Source of the DNA: Oncomelania hupensis
Lineage: Eukaryota; Mollusca; Gastropoda; Littorinimorpha; Pomatiopsidae
DNA length: 64,000 bases
Assembly: GCA_036898135.1 (NCBI GenBank)
Contig: CM072514.1
Coordinates: forward strand, 82,781,433-82,845,432
Direction of reading: 5' to 3'
This document shows positions 11,595 to 21,606 of this stretch, in pieces. Made by a program: the position numbers and the translations under genes. Within the stretch, counting starts at the first letter, position 1, and the number at the start of each line of letters is the position of its first letter. The notes under the pieces were generated by a model that saw only the letters and a program-made list of their open reading frames with translations, searched no databases and was not told the origin of the DNA.

Positions 11595-11814
11595 TCTAGA
11601 CGGGTGAGTGCCGGATACACAGATAACACCCAACATGCACTAGGTCCCTTCTCCCCATCTCCGGTCGCCCAGGATTGTGCTCAGTCGTCTGGGCGTCAGA
11701 CTATGCGCCCAAAGGTTGCAAGCGGGCGCCTGAGGCATTTTGAGTTGGATCCAGTATCGGCCAGCGCATTGAGTAACTCTTGAGCTGGTAACGCGCGCTA
11801 TTAAAAAACGATTT
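11595..11814 (+). repeat. tRNA-type SINE, 3' part (unit A copy)
   Basis: Matches the body and 3' end of the full SINE at 47668-48100: GGTGAGTGCCGG, CCCAGGATTGT, TGGGCGTCAGACTATGCGCC, TATCGGCCAGCGC, CTCTTGAGCTGG. The tRNA-like head is missing. Its partner in unit B is at 41017-41238. Confidence 0.8.
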
Positions 11815-12165
11815 AAAAAAGATTAAATATTTTAAATGAAACAAATGGGTCTCAAACGCATTTTAAAAGGGCTGTTCTTGGCGGGGGGTGAGGGGGGGGA
11901 GGGGGGGGAATCGGACATACAAATTACAATAATATATTTTGTATCAGCGTGAGAACTCGCTGGCTTTGTTAAGCAGTCTGGCCCTAAAGGATTCCTAGGT
12001 CCCTTGAAGGGATTAGTAGCTGAGACTCTGTGACTCTTACTGTATCCTCTCTCACTATAGTGACAGGAACTCAGGCTAGTGTCAGCCACACGGTATGAAG
12101 AAAGTTTATCTCTCCACCCAGAGAGGGAAACCTATTTTTCGCGCACGTAGGAAACGTATAGCATG
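11815..12165. other. Unit A unique sequence with poly-G tract
   Basis: A run of G-rich sequence at about 11882-11910 and otherwise featureless DNA matching 41239-41596. Minus-strand open frames here are shadows of the G run. Confidence 0.6.
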
Positions 12166-12378
12166 GATCTTAACATCGTGCAACATTTTTTTTAATTCTT
12201 TCTTCTAACACTGTAAAACAACCATTCGATGGAAGAAAATAATAGCACTAACTTTATATATTCGATTGAAAAATAATAGCAATAATTTTATGTAATATAA
12301 AAGTAATGTTGTAATTTTCCATCGAATGGTTGCTTTACATTGTTACGAAGAAAAAAAATGTTGCACGATGTTAAGATC
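12166..12378. mobile_element. 213-bp fold-back MITE (unit A copy)
   Basis: Imperfect inverted arms of about 60 bp start GATCTTAACATCGTGCAACA and end with the reverse complement at 12317-12378; ACCATTCGATGGAA is part of the arm. The unit B partner is 41597-41811, so it predates the duplication. Confidence 0.75.
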
Positions 12379-12407
12379 TACACACACCCACATACACACA
12401 CATTTTT

Positions 12408-12678
12408 GTAGAAACGAAGTTTTGATGATTGTTGTGAAAAAAACAGGGATTATTTTGACACTCTTTCCATTTCTTTGAAATTATTTTGACATTTTCCAAT
12501 TTTTGAAGCTATCCCTAACCCTAACCCAAACCCTAGCCCAAACCCTAACCCTTAACCTAACCTTAAGCCTAACACAGCCCTAACCCTAACGGAACACTGT
12601 TTTGACGTCAAAATAACGGGGTCCGTCCAAGAAAGTACGTAGAGGTTCAAATGTATGTCAGAATAAAGGCGTTTGTAC
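12408..12678 (-). repeat. Telomere-motif MITE-like module, copy in unit A
   Basis: Ends are inverted (GTAGAAACGAAGTT at left, AGGCGTTTGTAC at right, cf. GTAGAAACGACGTT ends elsewhere). Inside are degenerate CCCTAA units (about 12513-12594) and the palindrome TTTTGACGTCAAAA near 12599-12614. CA tracts lie on both sides. Related modules: 38454-38723, 38762-39026, 44765-45038. Confidence 0.75.
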
Positions 12679-12745
12679 CTAGACACCCACACTCACCCCC
12701 ACACACACACTTCAGTCTTTTCCAGCTCTATCACCACTATTACAT

Positions 12746-15700
12746 CCTATCCTATCCTATCCTGTCCCATAACCCGAAGGTCGTAGGGGCACCACAGATG
12801 ATCGTTTAACCAGCATACTCCATCTTTCTCTGTCCTCAGCAGCCCTCATGGCTTCGCTCAGTGTCAAACCAGTCCATTCTCGAATGTTGTCCTCCCACCT
12901 CTTTTTCGGTCTCCCCCTTCTTCTACCTCCTTGCACTGTGCCTTGCAGAATGGTCTTTGCAAGGCCTGATGATCTGGTGACGTGGCCATACCATCGGAGT
13001 TTCCGTTTCTTCACCACTGTGAGCAGGTCATCGTGTTGTCCAATGGCTTGTGTGATGGTCTGTCGGACTTCGTCGTTGGTGATGTGTTGGGTATAGGAAA
13101 TGCACAGAAGTCTTCTGTAGCACCTCATCTCCATGCTTTGTATTCTTCGTTGGAGATCTGCTGTGAGGGTCCATGCTTCGCAAGCATATAGGAAGATGGA
13201 GATGACCAGAGAGCGCAGCAGTCTTACTTTGGAATGTAGACTGATGGTTCTGTCTTTCCAAATGGGCTTCAACCTTGTCAGGGCAGCAGTTGTTTGTGCG
13301 ATCCTGGAGAGGACTTCCTGTCGAGACCCATTGTCTGACACAATGGCTCCTAAATATTTGAAGCTGTGCACTGTGTTGAGGGATTGGCCTTGTACTTTGA
13401 TGTCCGTGTTGATGCCATTGGTGTTGTTGGTCATCATTTTGGTCTTCTCTGCACTTATTTCCATTCCATAAGCTCTGGAGGTGGTGTCAAGCCTCTGTAC
13501 AAGCTGTTCAAGTTCTTGTTCCTCTCCAGCCAATCCATCAATATCATCCGCAAAACGAAGATTGGAGATTGCTCTGCCCCCTATGCTGACTGTGCCTTCG
13601 TGATCTGCAAGAGCATCTGACATGATGCGCTCTAGGAAGATGTTGAAGAGTGTTGGAGAGAGTAGGCATCCTTGACGCACACCGATTGTTGTTCTGAACC
13701 AGTTCCCGATGACGCTGTTATGGAGGACTGCACTGGTAGCCTTGTCATACAGGCTTTTGATGACTTCTATAATTTTAGGGCTGATGTTGTACACTTTCAT
13801 GGTTGCCCATAGAGCTGCATGCCAGACTCGGTCAAATGCCTTCTTGAAGTCTATGAACACATGATATAGATGTTGTTGGTGCTGTAGGTATTTCTCACAG
13901 ATTATTCTGAGGTTGAAAATCTGTTCAGTGGTACTTCGCCCTGCCATGAATCCTGCTTGTTCTTCAGCTATGATTTGTTCAGCTTGTGGTTTCAACCTGT
14001 TGAGTATTATTTTCAGGAGGACCTTGCTGGGATGGCTGATGAGGCTGATGGTGCGGTAATTTTCACACTCCTGAAGGTTACCTTTTTTGGGAAGAGTGAT
14101 GACAAGCGACTGGGTCCATGGTGTAGGCCATTCCCCACTCTGCCAGATCTTGTTACAGATAATGGTGAGAGCATCAGTCATCGCTTCTCCTCCTGCTTGT
14201 AGCAGTTCCGCTGGTATGTTGTCCACTCCCTCTGACTTCCCTTTCTTCAGCGATTGCACTGCTGCCTCAACTTCTTCCCGGAGAATTGGGAGGATTTCTT
14301 CTTCTTCTCTGCTCTCGGGACATGCTAGAACTGATGGGTCTCCATTTGGTGTATGGTTGTAAAGGTCAGAGCAGTACTCTGTCCATCTGTCCAAGACTTC
14401 TTGTTCTTCTGTAAGGCAAATGCCAGACTTGCTTTGGATAGTGGAGACTTTGGGCTGTTTAACACTTGTCAGCCGCTTCACAGTCTGGTAGGCCTTCTTG
14501 CTGTTGTTCTTGTTCAGATTGTTTTCTATTTCCTGGCATTGATCTTCTATCCAGTTCTCCTTTGCTGTGCGCATGCCTTTTCGGATGTCATTGTTGATTT
14601 TTCGGTAGACATCAGCTCCCTGTGAGGTGTTCTTTTTCTTTTTTAACTCTCTTCGTTTATCACACAGATCCAAAAGTTCAGGTGTGATCCACGGCTTCTT
14701 CTTTGGTCGGTGCTTGCCAAGGATCTCAGTGGCGGCATCTGTTACAGCTGAGTTGAAGGTATTGGTCATGGTGTTGACATCTACTTCGCCTGCCCCCAAA
14801 ATAAGCAGTGGTGCAAATTTCCCTCCAATTGTGGCCTGAAATATTTTTGCCACCTCCGGGTCTTGCAGTTTGTCCAGGTCGAACTTCAGCCTAGTGCACT
14901 TTGCTGTATTTACTCTCTTCAAATGGAGCCGGAAAGACATCATCACGAGATCGTGGTCACTTCCAATGTCTGCTCCTGGAAAAGTGCGTGTCCTGCCAAT
15001 GTTGATGCTTGATCTGAAGCGTTTCTTGACCATGATGTAGTCGATCTGGTTGTGATGTTCCCCGCCGGGACTGTGCCATGTCCATCGTCTAGATTTTTTG
15101 TGGAGACCAAGCGTGTTTGCCAGTACCAGATTGTTGTATCTGGCAAACTCCAATAGCCTCAGACCCCTGTCATTTGTCTCGTTGTTGCAGTGGGGTCCGC
15201 ATGTGTCTCCCCAGTTGTGGTGCGCATCTTGGCCAACCTTGGCATTCCAGTCGCCTTGCACTATGACTATGTCCTTCTTCGGCACTTGGTCAAGGACCGC
15301 CTGTATATTTTCATAAAAATCCTCCACTTCGCTGTCTTCATAGTCTGATGTTGGGGCATAGGCCTGGATGATGGTAATGTTGAAAGGGGTTGCTCTCAGA
15401 CGGATGGTAATGAGTCTACTGGAGACTGGGCGGCAACCCATGACAGTGGCTAGAATGTTCTTGTGGACCAAGAATCCAACGCCGTGTTCGTGCCTGTCAT
15501 CTCTACCGCTGAAATAGAGCTTGTGGCCTTTGTCAGTCGTTGTTTCACCTAGGCCTTTCCAGCGCAGTTCGCTGATACCTAGAACGTTCCATCGATAGTG
15601 GTCCAGCTCGTGGGCCAGTTCTTCTAATTTTCCTTCCGCAGTTAGGGTCCTGACATTCCAGGTTCCAATGACGATGTTGTTTCTCGTGCGGATCTTGCTA

Positions 15701-16087
15701 ATTTGTCCATCAGTAGCATATTTTTCACCTCCGTCCTGGTGGCCAACGGAAGGCGCGGTCCTTGTTCCGGGCGACGACCGATCCGGCATGGAATTAGTGG
15801 ATAGCCTCATCATGTGTTGTGTCTTGGGCAAAAAAGACCTGGCAGGGCCCAATTCTCTCCAGGCTGTTGGCCACAGCCGAAATCCACGAATACAGTGTGG
15901 CTCGCCCTGGCCCTGAGCACGTGGTCGTTGAACCTGTAGTAACGTGAGGTTCCTCCGCCCTGGCCGGTGACTTCTGTGTAGAAGACTTTCGCCCAGTGAT
16001 GCCGTGCTAACATCACCCCTGTTAGTCGCCTCTTACGACACGCCGGGAAACGTTGGGTCTATTCTATTTGCCCGAACCCACAGAGCA
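12746..16087 (-). mobile_element. Full-length RTE-type retrotransposon
   Basis: 3342 bp flanked by the TSD ACTATTACAT (12736-12745 and 16088-16097). Unit B keeps the empty site at 45096-45105, which fixes both ends. On the minus strand it has a ~235-bp 5' leader (starting GGGTTCGGGC with a GTAAGAGGCGACTAACAGGG block), one long ORF and a (GGATA)n tail. It is the youngest-looking and only intact RTE in the window. Confidence 0.95.
12757..15852 (-). CDS. RTE endonuclease-reverse transcriptase, intact
   Basis: A 1031-codon protein combining an APE-type endonuclease and a reverse transcriptase; it would nick target DNA and copy the element's RNA in place. Endonuclease signatures: GTWNVRT (residues 63-69), SELRWKG (94-100), GDWNAK (200-205), QIDYIM (269-274), SDHDLV (298-303). 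RT: LPKKGN near 587, FIDFKKAFD (666-674), [10 protein letters not shown] (724-733), FADD (767-770). The C-terminus has [10 protein letters not shown] and [10 protein letters not shown] blocks typical of RTE/craniofacial-development-protein-2-like ORFs. The stop codon is formed by the GGATAG of the pentanucleotide tail, so there is almost no 3' UTR. No frameshift or internal stop. It could be a transposition-competent source copy; nearby copies such as 53157-54314 are nearly identical. Confidence 0.95.
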   Translation of the reverse strand: MGPARSFLPKTQHMMRLSTNSMPDRSSPGTRTAPSVGHQDGGEKYATDGQISKIRTRNNIVIGTWNVRTLTAEGKLEELAHELDHYRWNVLGISELRWKGLGETTTDKGHKLYFSGRDDRHEHGVGFLVHKNILATVMGCRPVSSRLITIRLRATPFNITIIQAYAPTSDYEDSEVEDFYENIQAVLDQVPKKDIVIVQGDWNAKVGQDAHHNWGDTCGPHCNNETNDRGLRLLEFARYNNLVLANTLGLHKKSRRWTWHSPGGEHHNQIDYIMVKKRFRSSINIGRTRTFPGADIGSDHDLVMMSFRLHLKRVNTAKCTRLKFDLDKLQDPEVAKIFQATIGGKFAPLLILGAGEVDVNTMTNTFNSAVTDAATEILGKHRPKKKPWITPELLDLCDKRRELKKKKNTSQGADVYRKINNDIRKGMRTAKENWIEDQCQEIENNLNKNNSKKAYQTVKRLTSVKQPKVSTIQSKSGICLTEEQEVLDRWTEYCSDLYNHTPNGDPSVLACPESREEEEILPILREEVEAAVQSLKKGKSEGVDNIPAELLQAGGEAMTDALTIICNKIWQSGEWPTPWTQSLVITLPKKGNLQECENYRTISLISHPSKVLLKIILNRLKPQAEQIIAEEQAGFMAGRSTTEQIFNLRIICEKYLQHQQHLYHVFIDFKKAFDRVWHAALWATMKVYNISPKIIEVIKSLYDKATSAVLHNSVIGNWFRTTIGVRQGCLLSPTLFNIFLERIMSDALADHEGTVSIGGRAISNLRFADDIDGLAGEEQELEQLVQRLDTTSRAYGMEISAEKTKMMTNNTNGINTDIKVQGQSLNTVHSFKYLGAIVSDNGSRQEVLSRIAQTTAALTRLKPIWKDRTISLHSKVRLLRSLVISIFLYACEAWTLTADLQRRIQSMEMRCYRRLLCISYTQHITNDEVRQTITQAIGQHDDLLTVVKKRKLRWYGHVTRSSGLAKTILQGTVQGGRRRGRPKKRWEDNIREWTGLTLSEAMRAAEDRERWSMLVKRSSVVPLRPSGYGTG

Positions 16088-16097
16088 ACTATTACAT

Positions 16098-16361
16098 ATT
16101 ACATACACCCACATAATACAATTACAGTATACACAACATTTCATTTGTGAGACAAATCACTCATGCATAAAGACATGGCCTCCATTCATTCCTAATAACA
16201 ATTGTGGATATATAAATAAGATATAAGTATTAAAGAGTATTTAGAGTATTGAATTACACACACAGGCTACATCAAATGACGGCGTATACGTGTACAAAAA
16301 GTAAGTTATACAAATGTTATATTCATATCACATTCCTCTGGCAAATAATAGAACAATAGAA

Positions 16362-16414
<53 letters not shown>

Positions 16415-16521
16415 TGGGGGCAAAACAGATCGTGAAGCCTTTCTAAATGCCCCTTTCTCAACTTGGCAATAACTCAGTGGGTCTGTTGAGCATGTAAGTT
16501 TCCGGACTTGAAACTTAGCAA
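16098..16521. repeat. Unit A sequence with (TAG)n microsatellite
   Basis: Matches 45106-45575. A (TAG)n array covers about 16362-16412. No gene. Confidence 0.75.
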
Positions 16522-16630
16522 AGCCATGAGGGTTGCTGAGAATAGAGAAAGTTGGAGTACGCTGGGTAAACGATCATCTGTGGTGCCCCAACGACTTTCG
16601 AGTTACGGGATCGGATAGGATAGGATAGGA
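16522..16630 (+). pseudogene. RTE tail fragment (pre-duplication)
   Basis: The last ~30 codons of the RTE ORF plus a (GGATA)n tail. Also present at 45576-45675, so inserted before the duplication. Confidence 0.8.
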
Positions 16631-16631
16631 T

Positions 16632-17270
16632 CATTTTGTTGGTTTTATTGACACCATTCTGTATATGTGGATCAAATGAGAAGGTTTTGTCAAATGTCAG
16701 ACCTAAATAATTGTCTTCATCACATGTCATAAGTGGTCTATTATCACTGTGAACTTTCATTTATTCTGAGGATTATACTTGCCAACATGCAACATTTTAC
16801 TCTTTTCAACGTTAAAGCATACATTTTTAGAAGTTTGACCAATCTTGTAAGCTGTCAAGATCCTGCTGTAATTTAACGCCATTGCTAGTAGTGTAAGATA
16901 TTTTTGGGTCGTCCGTAAATATATTTGCAAGTGCTCTGTACACATTCTGGTACGTCGTTTATAAAAATTATAAATAATATTGGGCCTAACATTCTATCTT
17001 GGGGAATTACATTACATTACATAGTTATTGCTTTATACCGCTCCTTTAATTTTATGAGCCGTCGCACTGCCAACCCCTACTGCTTGTTCTCTGTCACTCA
17101 AGAAGTCACCTATCCATTCAACAATATTTCAGATGATACTTTAAGCTTTCAGCTTTTACATGAAAGTCTTTGGTGGGGCACCGTTTCAAACGCTTTCCGG
17201 AAATCAATGTAAATAATACCCAATGAATTCTTATTATCTAATAAAACAGTAATATCTTCCATAACTTGCA
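16632..17270 (-). pseudogene. CR1/Rex-like non-LTR retrotransposon RT relic
   Basis: Read on the minus strand, RT motifs appear in order but in different frames: IYIDFRKAFETVPHQRL (near 17165-17215), LGPILFIIFINDVPE (near 16945-17000), NVEKSKMLHVGKYNP (near 16763-16815), YLGLTFDKTFSFDPHIQN (near 16650-16710). Stops and small indels break it throughout. This order matches CR1/L2/Rex-type RTs. It has no counterpart in unit B. Confidence 0.7.
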
Positions 17271-18139
17271 GCTGGTACAGAGGCTTGACACCACCTCCAG
17301 ATCCTTTGGAATAGAAATAAGTGCAGAGAAGACCAAAATGATGATCAACAACACTAACACGGGCATCAAAGTCCAAGACAAATCCCTCGACACAGTGCAT
17401 AGCTTCAAATATTTAGGAGCCATTGTATCAGACAATTGGTCCCGACAGGAAGTTATCTCCAGGATCGCACAAACAACTGCTGCCCTGACGAAGTTGAAGC
17501 CCATTTGGAAAGACAAGACCATCAGTCTACATTCGAAGGTAATTGGCTGCTGCACTCCCTTGTCATCTCCATCGTCCTATACGCTTGCGAAACTTGGACC
17601 CTCATAGCAGATCTACCACGAAGAATACAAAGCATGGAGATGAGGTGTTACAGAAGACTTCTGGGCATTTCCTAAACCCAACACATTACCAACGACGACG
17701 TCCGACAGACCATTACACAAACCATTGGACAACACAATAATATGCTCACAGTGGTAAAGAAACGGAAATTCCGATGGTATGGCCACGTCACCAGAGCATC
17801 TTCTGGGCATTTCCTAAACCCAACACATTACCAACGACGAAGTCCGACAGACCATTACACAAACCAATAATATGCTCACAGCGGTAAAGAAACGGAAACT
17901 CCGATGGTATGACCACGTCACAAGAAACATCAGGCCTAGCAAAGACCATCCTGCAAGGCACGGTGCAAGGAAACAGAAGACGAAGGAGACAGAAAAGGGG
18001 GTGGGGGGACAACATTAGCGAAAGGATTGGCTTGACACTGAGCGAAGCCGTGTGGATTGCTGATGACAGAGAAAGATGGAGTACGCTGGTTAAACGATAA
18101 TCCGAAGTGCCCCAGCGACTTTTGAGTTACGGGATAAAT
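17271..18139 (+). pseudogene. RTE 3' fragment with internal tandem duplication
   Basis: The RT C-terminal half from QLVQRLDTTSR onward, ending in the family's terminal GAGTTACGGGATA. About 145 bp are repeated: 17658-17800 and 17801-17935 both carry CTTCTGGGCATTTCC through GGTATGGCCACGTCA. It has frameshifts near 17545 and 17675. No counterpart in unit B. Confidence 0.85.
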
Positions 18140-18538
18140 GGGCTCTATGCACAAGTCGGCGGCATGGTCACGTGGTGCGGGAATAACAACGCGGTCATGG
18201 CTTCTTTTAGCTCGCTCGCGTGTACTCCAATGCTGCTTAAAAATTTTAAATTTACCGACATTTTGGGATATTGTGATGTTTTGAACATAGCACATTCGTG
18301 CAATAATGATTACAGAGCGATTTGTCACTGACATTCAGTTTCGAGTTGACGACATGCAGTGCTTCATCATTTGCGCTCGAAGTGGAAATCGATGCAGGAT
18401 ATGTTCTTTTCTTTGCATAAAGGTTTTACGTCGGAGTTAGAGCATCCAAACGCAGCACAGTACTTCACCATTTTCAAACTCGATCACGCTGTGTTATTCC
18501 CGCAGCACGTGACCGCCACACCTTTGTGCATAGCGCCC
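18140..18538. mobile_element. 399-bp MITE with ~54-bp imperfect TIRs
   Basis: The left end GGGCTCTATGCACAA, continuing with TCACGTGGTGCGGGAATAAC, pairs with the right end (reverse complement GGGCGCTATGCACAA, then TCACGTGCTGCGGGAATAAC). There is no transposase and the TSD is unclear. It is absent at the equivalent point of unit B (about 45690). Confidence 0.75.
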
Positions 18539-18958
18539 ATTATCTTGCCAGTAATACAGGTTAAACTTACCGGTCGATAATTTCTGGCATCATATCTTGA
18601 CACTGTTTTAAAAAATTGCTATCACTTCCGCTGTTTTCCATTCTGCCTATGACTCAGGCAAACACACATAGAACAAAAGTTGTGTGGGGAGGAGGAGGGA
18701 GAGGGAGAGGGTGGGAAGGGGGAGGAGGAATTGCGATAAGGCGCAGCATTCCCAACGTTTTATCCGTCCTTGTCGACGGGGGCTCTTAAATAATTTGATT
18801 TTTTAAAGATGGCAAGCCTTTCACATGTATGTCCAGACATACAGGAATATCTGAATTCTTCTTCTTTATTTATTTTGGTGGAGCTGTTCTGTCTCAACTT
18901 TTCTTTATAATATAGAGGCAAACTGAAAACCTGGACTAATGGGCCACAATTTGAACTA
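18539..18958. other. Unit A unique sequence
   Basis: Matches 45690-46115 apart from small indels. GGGA-rich patch at 18690-18730. No gene seen. Confidence 0.6.
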
Positions 18959-19264
18959 AAAAAAAAGGTAAAGGTAGTCCCATAGCCTTGTGGCCGTAGG
19001 GGAGCGTGATGTTGGAGATCACACTTATCTTGGGCCAGCGTAATGAGGGTGATGCCCAACTCTCTCCCTCGCTGCTTTACCTTCCCCACCCTCAAGAGAG
19101 TAGGTACTCAATCACAGTTGAGTCAACTGGGGGCGTTGTTGTTTGTCGCTTCACACCTTAGCGGTCACCCATCCAAGTGCTAACCGCACCGGACGGTGCT
19201 TCACTTTCGACACAGTAGCGAGTGCTCCAACCACTGCACTATCCGACACCCCCCACACACACAC
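18959..19264 (-). repeat. Composite tRNA/5S-type SINE, copy 2
   Basis: The minus-strand head begins near 19255 with a tRNA-like half, then the 5S-like TGGGTGACCGCTAAGG region. It is flanked by ACAATTTGAACTA at 18946-18958 and 19265-19277, a 10-13 bp TSD (the outer CA may come from an adjoining CA run). Unit B at about 46110-46120 is the empty site. It is uninterrupted, so it serves as reference for copy 1. Confidence 0.85.
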
Positions 19265-19277
19265 ACAATTTGAACTA

Positions 19278-20686
19278 CCTGCACGTTATTATTATTAAAA
19301 GCTGCTCAGCTAATTTTGAGATGAAGCGCAAAGTGTGTTTCGAATACAATTGACCTCAGCAACCTTGACTTTTTAAAGACTAAAGGCAAACAACACCAAA
19401 AATCCCAGACAAAAAAAAAAAAAAAAAAAAAAAAACGGAGTGATAGTAAAAGTTGTACTATATATTCATTTTTTTCTAAAGGATGTTCAGTTATTGTTTT
19501 TTTAATACATTACAACATTTTTTTTAGCCATTATTAATGAACCGACCGACAACCTAATGAAACCGACTGCCACAGCATGATCACCCAAATGTTGAAGTAT
19601 CTGTATATCAAAAATCATCAAAATCAGCTTAGAATTTGTTGTTGTTTTTTGTTGATGATGACTTAGTAGAAAACGTGTTTAGCAAAGACGTGACAACGAC
19701 CTTGACGTTTGAAGTTGAGCATAATTATACAATACGGCATGGAAAGCATGGCCACCAACCCTGCCTGGAATCGTTCCCATTCATTTTTTTGTTGTTAAGT
19801 CATCGGTCCTTAAGATATGGGCGTGCACCGGACCGACCGACCCGCCGACCGAATACAAGATAAACCTTTGGCTCGCTCTTATTGAGAGACAATGTAAAGA
19901 GAGAGATGGAATATGGGGAATGGGGGTAGGGGTGGAGTTGGGGGATTGGGGGGTTGGGGTTGGGTGAGTTGTAAATTCATGGTGATCAAGGGGGAGCATT
20001 CTCTTGTTACGGGGTCAGGAGCCTGTTCCACCCAATGAAATTGCGTAAAGCAACCGAATTTGCGTACCTTTTCCTGGAAGATTAGCTGACAGTCGTCAAG
20101 GGGCCATTATGTGAAGTGTGCTGTAATTTCTTCATTTGGGGAAGTTGGCTGCCTGTCCATCAAAGAAGAAGAAGTACATTTAATATTGTATTATCCGTTT
20201 TAATCCAGTCTGATCACCATAAACAACATTTCTGTAAGTGAATCGAAGTGCATTTGCTCTTGAGCTGGGATGATTTATTTATTTATTTATTTGCCTTTTT
20301 TTGTTTTATTAATTCATTGACATTTTGGGGGGCTTTTATTAATTAATTAATTTAGTTATTTACCTATAAATTGTATTAATTTATTTATATGTTCCTTTTA
20401 TTCATTTATGTCTTGCATGCTTTTTAAAAAAAGTTATTTATCTGTTTATAAATGTATTTTTCTTGTGTGTTTTTTTAATTAATGTATATAAACATATTTT
20501 TATTTAGTTAATAGAAGGTTGTTGTTTTTCTTTGTTTTTTTTTACAATTGGTGAAATTATAGTGTAGTGCTTTTTTGGGGGGAGGGTGGGGAAGGAGGGA
20601 GGGTGTCGTCCTTTTAAAAAAATGTAATTCCTTTCACCCATCTGCCCCTATTAATGGCTAAAATGCACCCTCGGGCTATGAGTCTC
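19278..20686. other. Unit A unique sequence upstream of gene A
   Basis: Aligns with 46125-48678 once the insertions of unit B are removed. Contains a poly(A) run at about 19411-19435 and AT-rich TTTA tracts at 20270-20520. No gene seen; promoter elements for gene A would be expected in this general area but none is clear. Confidence 0.5.
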
Positions 20687-20693
20687 ATCTCAT

Positions 20694-21297
20694 GTTGTCC
20701 CACCGTGGGGTTGCCGGGGGCCCCGGGGTTTCAGTATAAATAGTATCCCCACTTTCTGGAAATTTAGTGCTTTAAATTCCCACTGTCGCTGTCTTTCTCT
20801 TTTGTTCTTTCTCATTCCTACTCTGTTCTATCAATCTGCTATACTATCTTCTTCTTCACTAGACCAGTCACCTGCCTTTTTTCTTGAAAACTCTTCCGGG
20901 ACAAAACTCCTGATTTGTGTATGAGGTCTGTTGGATCAGCTTGGGAATATTGGACGCTTTCTGCCAGGTGGTCACTAGGGCTTCCTATGATGTTATTATT
21001 TAGCAATGTTGGCATTTTATATGTATGTGTTTTGTTGATATTGTATAATGATGTTTGTATTCTATTTTGATTTTGTAAACGTGGGTTTGATGCATTAGAG
21101 TATAGCCTCAGCGTCCCCTGCGTGGAATGTCTTTATTGTAAAGTGACCGGCTGGTAGATTGCCTTCAATGTTACCACTAGGGTTGTTTCGGCAGATCTTT
21201 TATGCGGATCAGGAGTGAGTCCTCTTTCACTTCTCTGGTCCTGATTTGGCTCGGAAGAGTCCGCTGGACCTAAAGCAATGACCTTGTAATGTAATGT
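20694..21297 (+). repeat. Dispersed ~600-bp retroposon-like repeat, copy 2
   Basis: Same family as 497-1079. It is flanked by ATCTCAT at 20687-20693 and 21298-21304, and unit B has one unfilled ATCTCAT near 48680, proving insertion of a complete ~604-bp unit. It ends with a TGTAATGTAATGT tail, while copy 1 ends in (AATC)n. Confidence 0.85.
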
Positions 21298-21505
21298 ATC
21301 TCATATTGAACGTGTGAGTGGTCTTGTTAATAAAAGGGCAAAGTTCGTGTTTCGGAGTCAATATGTTTTTACTCCTTGATTGAAGTCATGGTCTTGGTTC
21401 AACTATTTATGCGGTGGACAAAAAAAATAAAACAGTTGATTGATTTATTTATGGATCGATTTACTGATTAATTCATTGGTTTATTCATTGATTGATTGAT
21501 TTCAG

Positions 21506-21606
21506 TACTCGTCAGTGTGTGTAGACAGAGAACTTGAAGATGGAGGCGATGACCAGAGGACTTGTTTTTGCTGTTCTTCTTCTGTTGCTGGCCAAGCTAC
21601 ACTTAG
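21506..21606 (+). CDS. Gene A exon 1: start codon and signal peptide
   Basis: Preceded by TTGATTGATTTCAG, a plausible acceptor, and followed by GTAAAC. ATG at 21540. It codes 22 residues plus one base. 98 of 101 bases are identical to 48891-48991. Confidence 0.85.

Noticed and set aside
11832..12089. Minus-strand 85-codon frame, with a similar one at 41256-41519
   Set aside because: Shared only because the units are duplicated; it runs through a poly-G tract and differs by indels in the two copies.
15810..16016. A second short ORF in the RTE 5' leader
   Set aside because: It overlaps the main ORF start and is not kept intact in the second long copy (52380-52632); treated as leader.
16632..17270. 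Penelope-like element
   Set aside because: RT motifs (DFRKAF, LGPILF) and the order fit CR1/Rex-type non-LTR elements; no GIY-YIG domain was seen.
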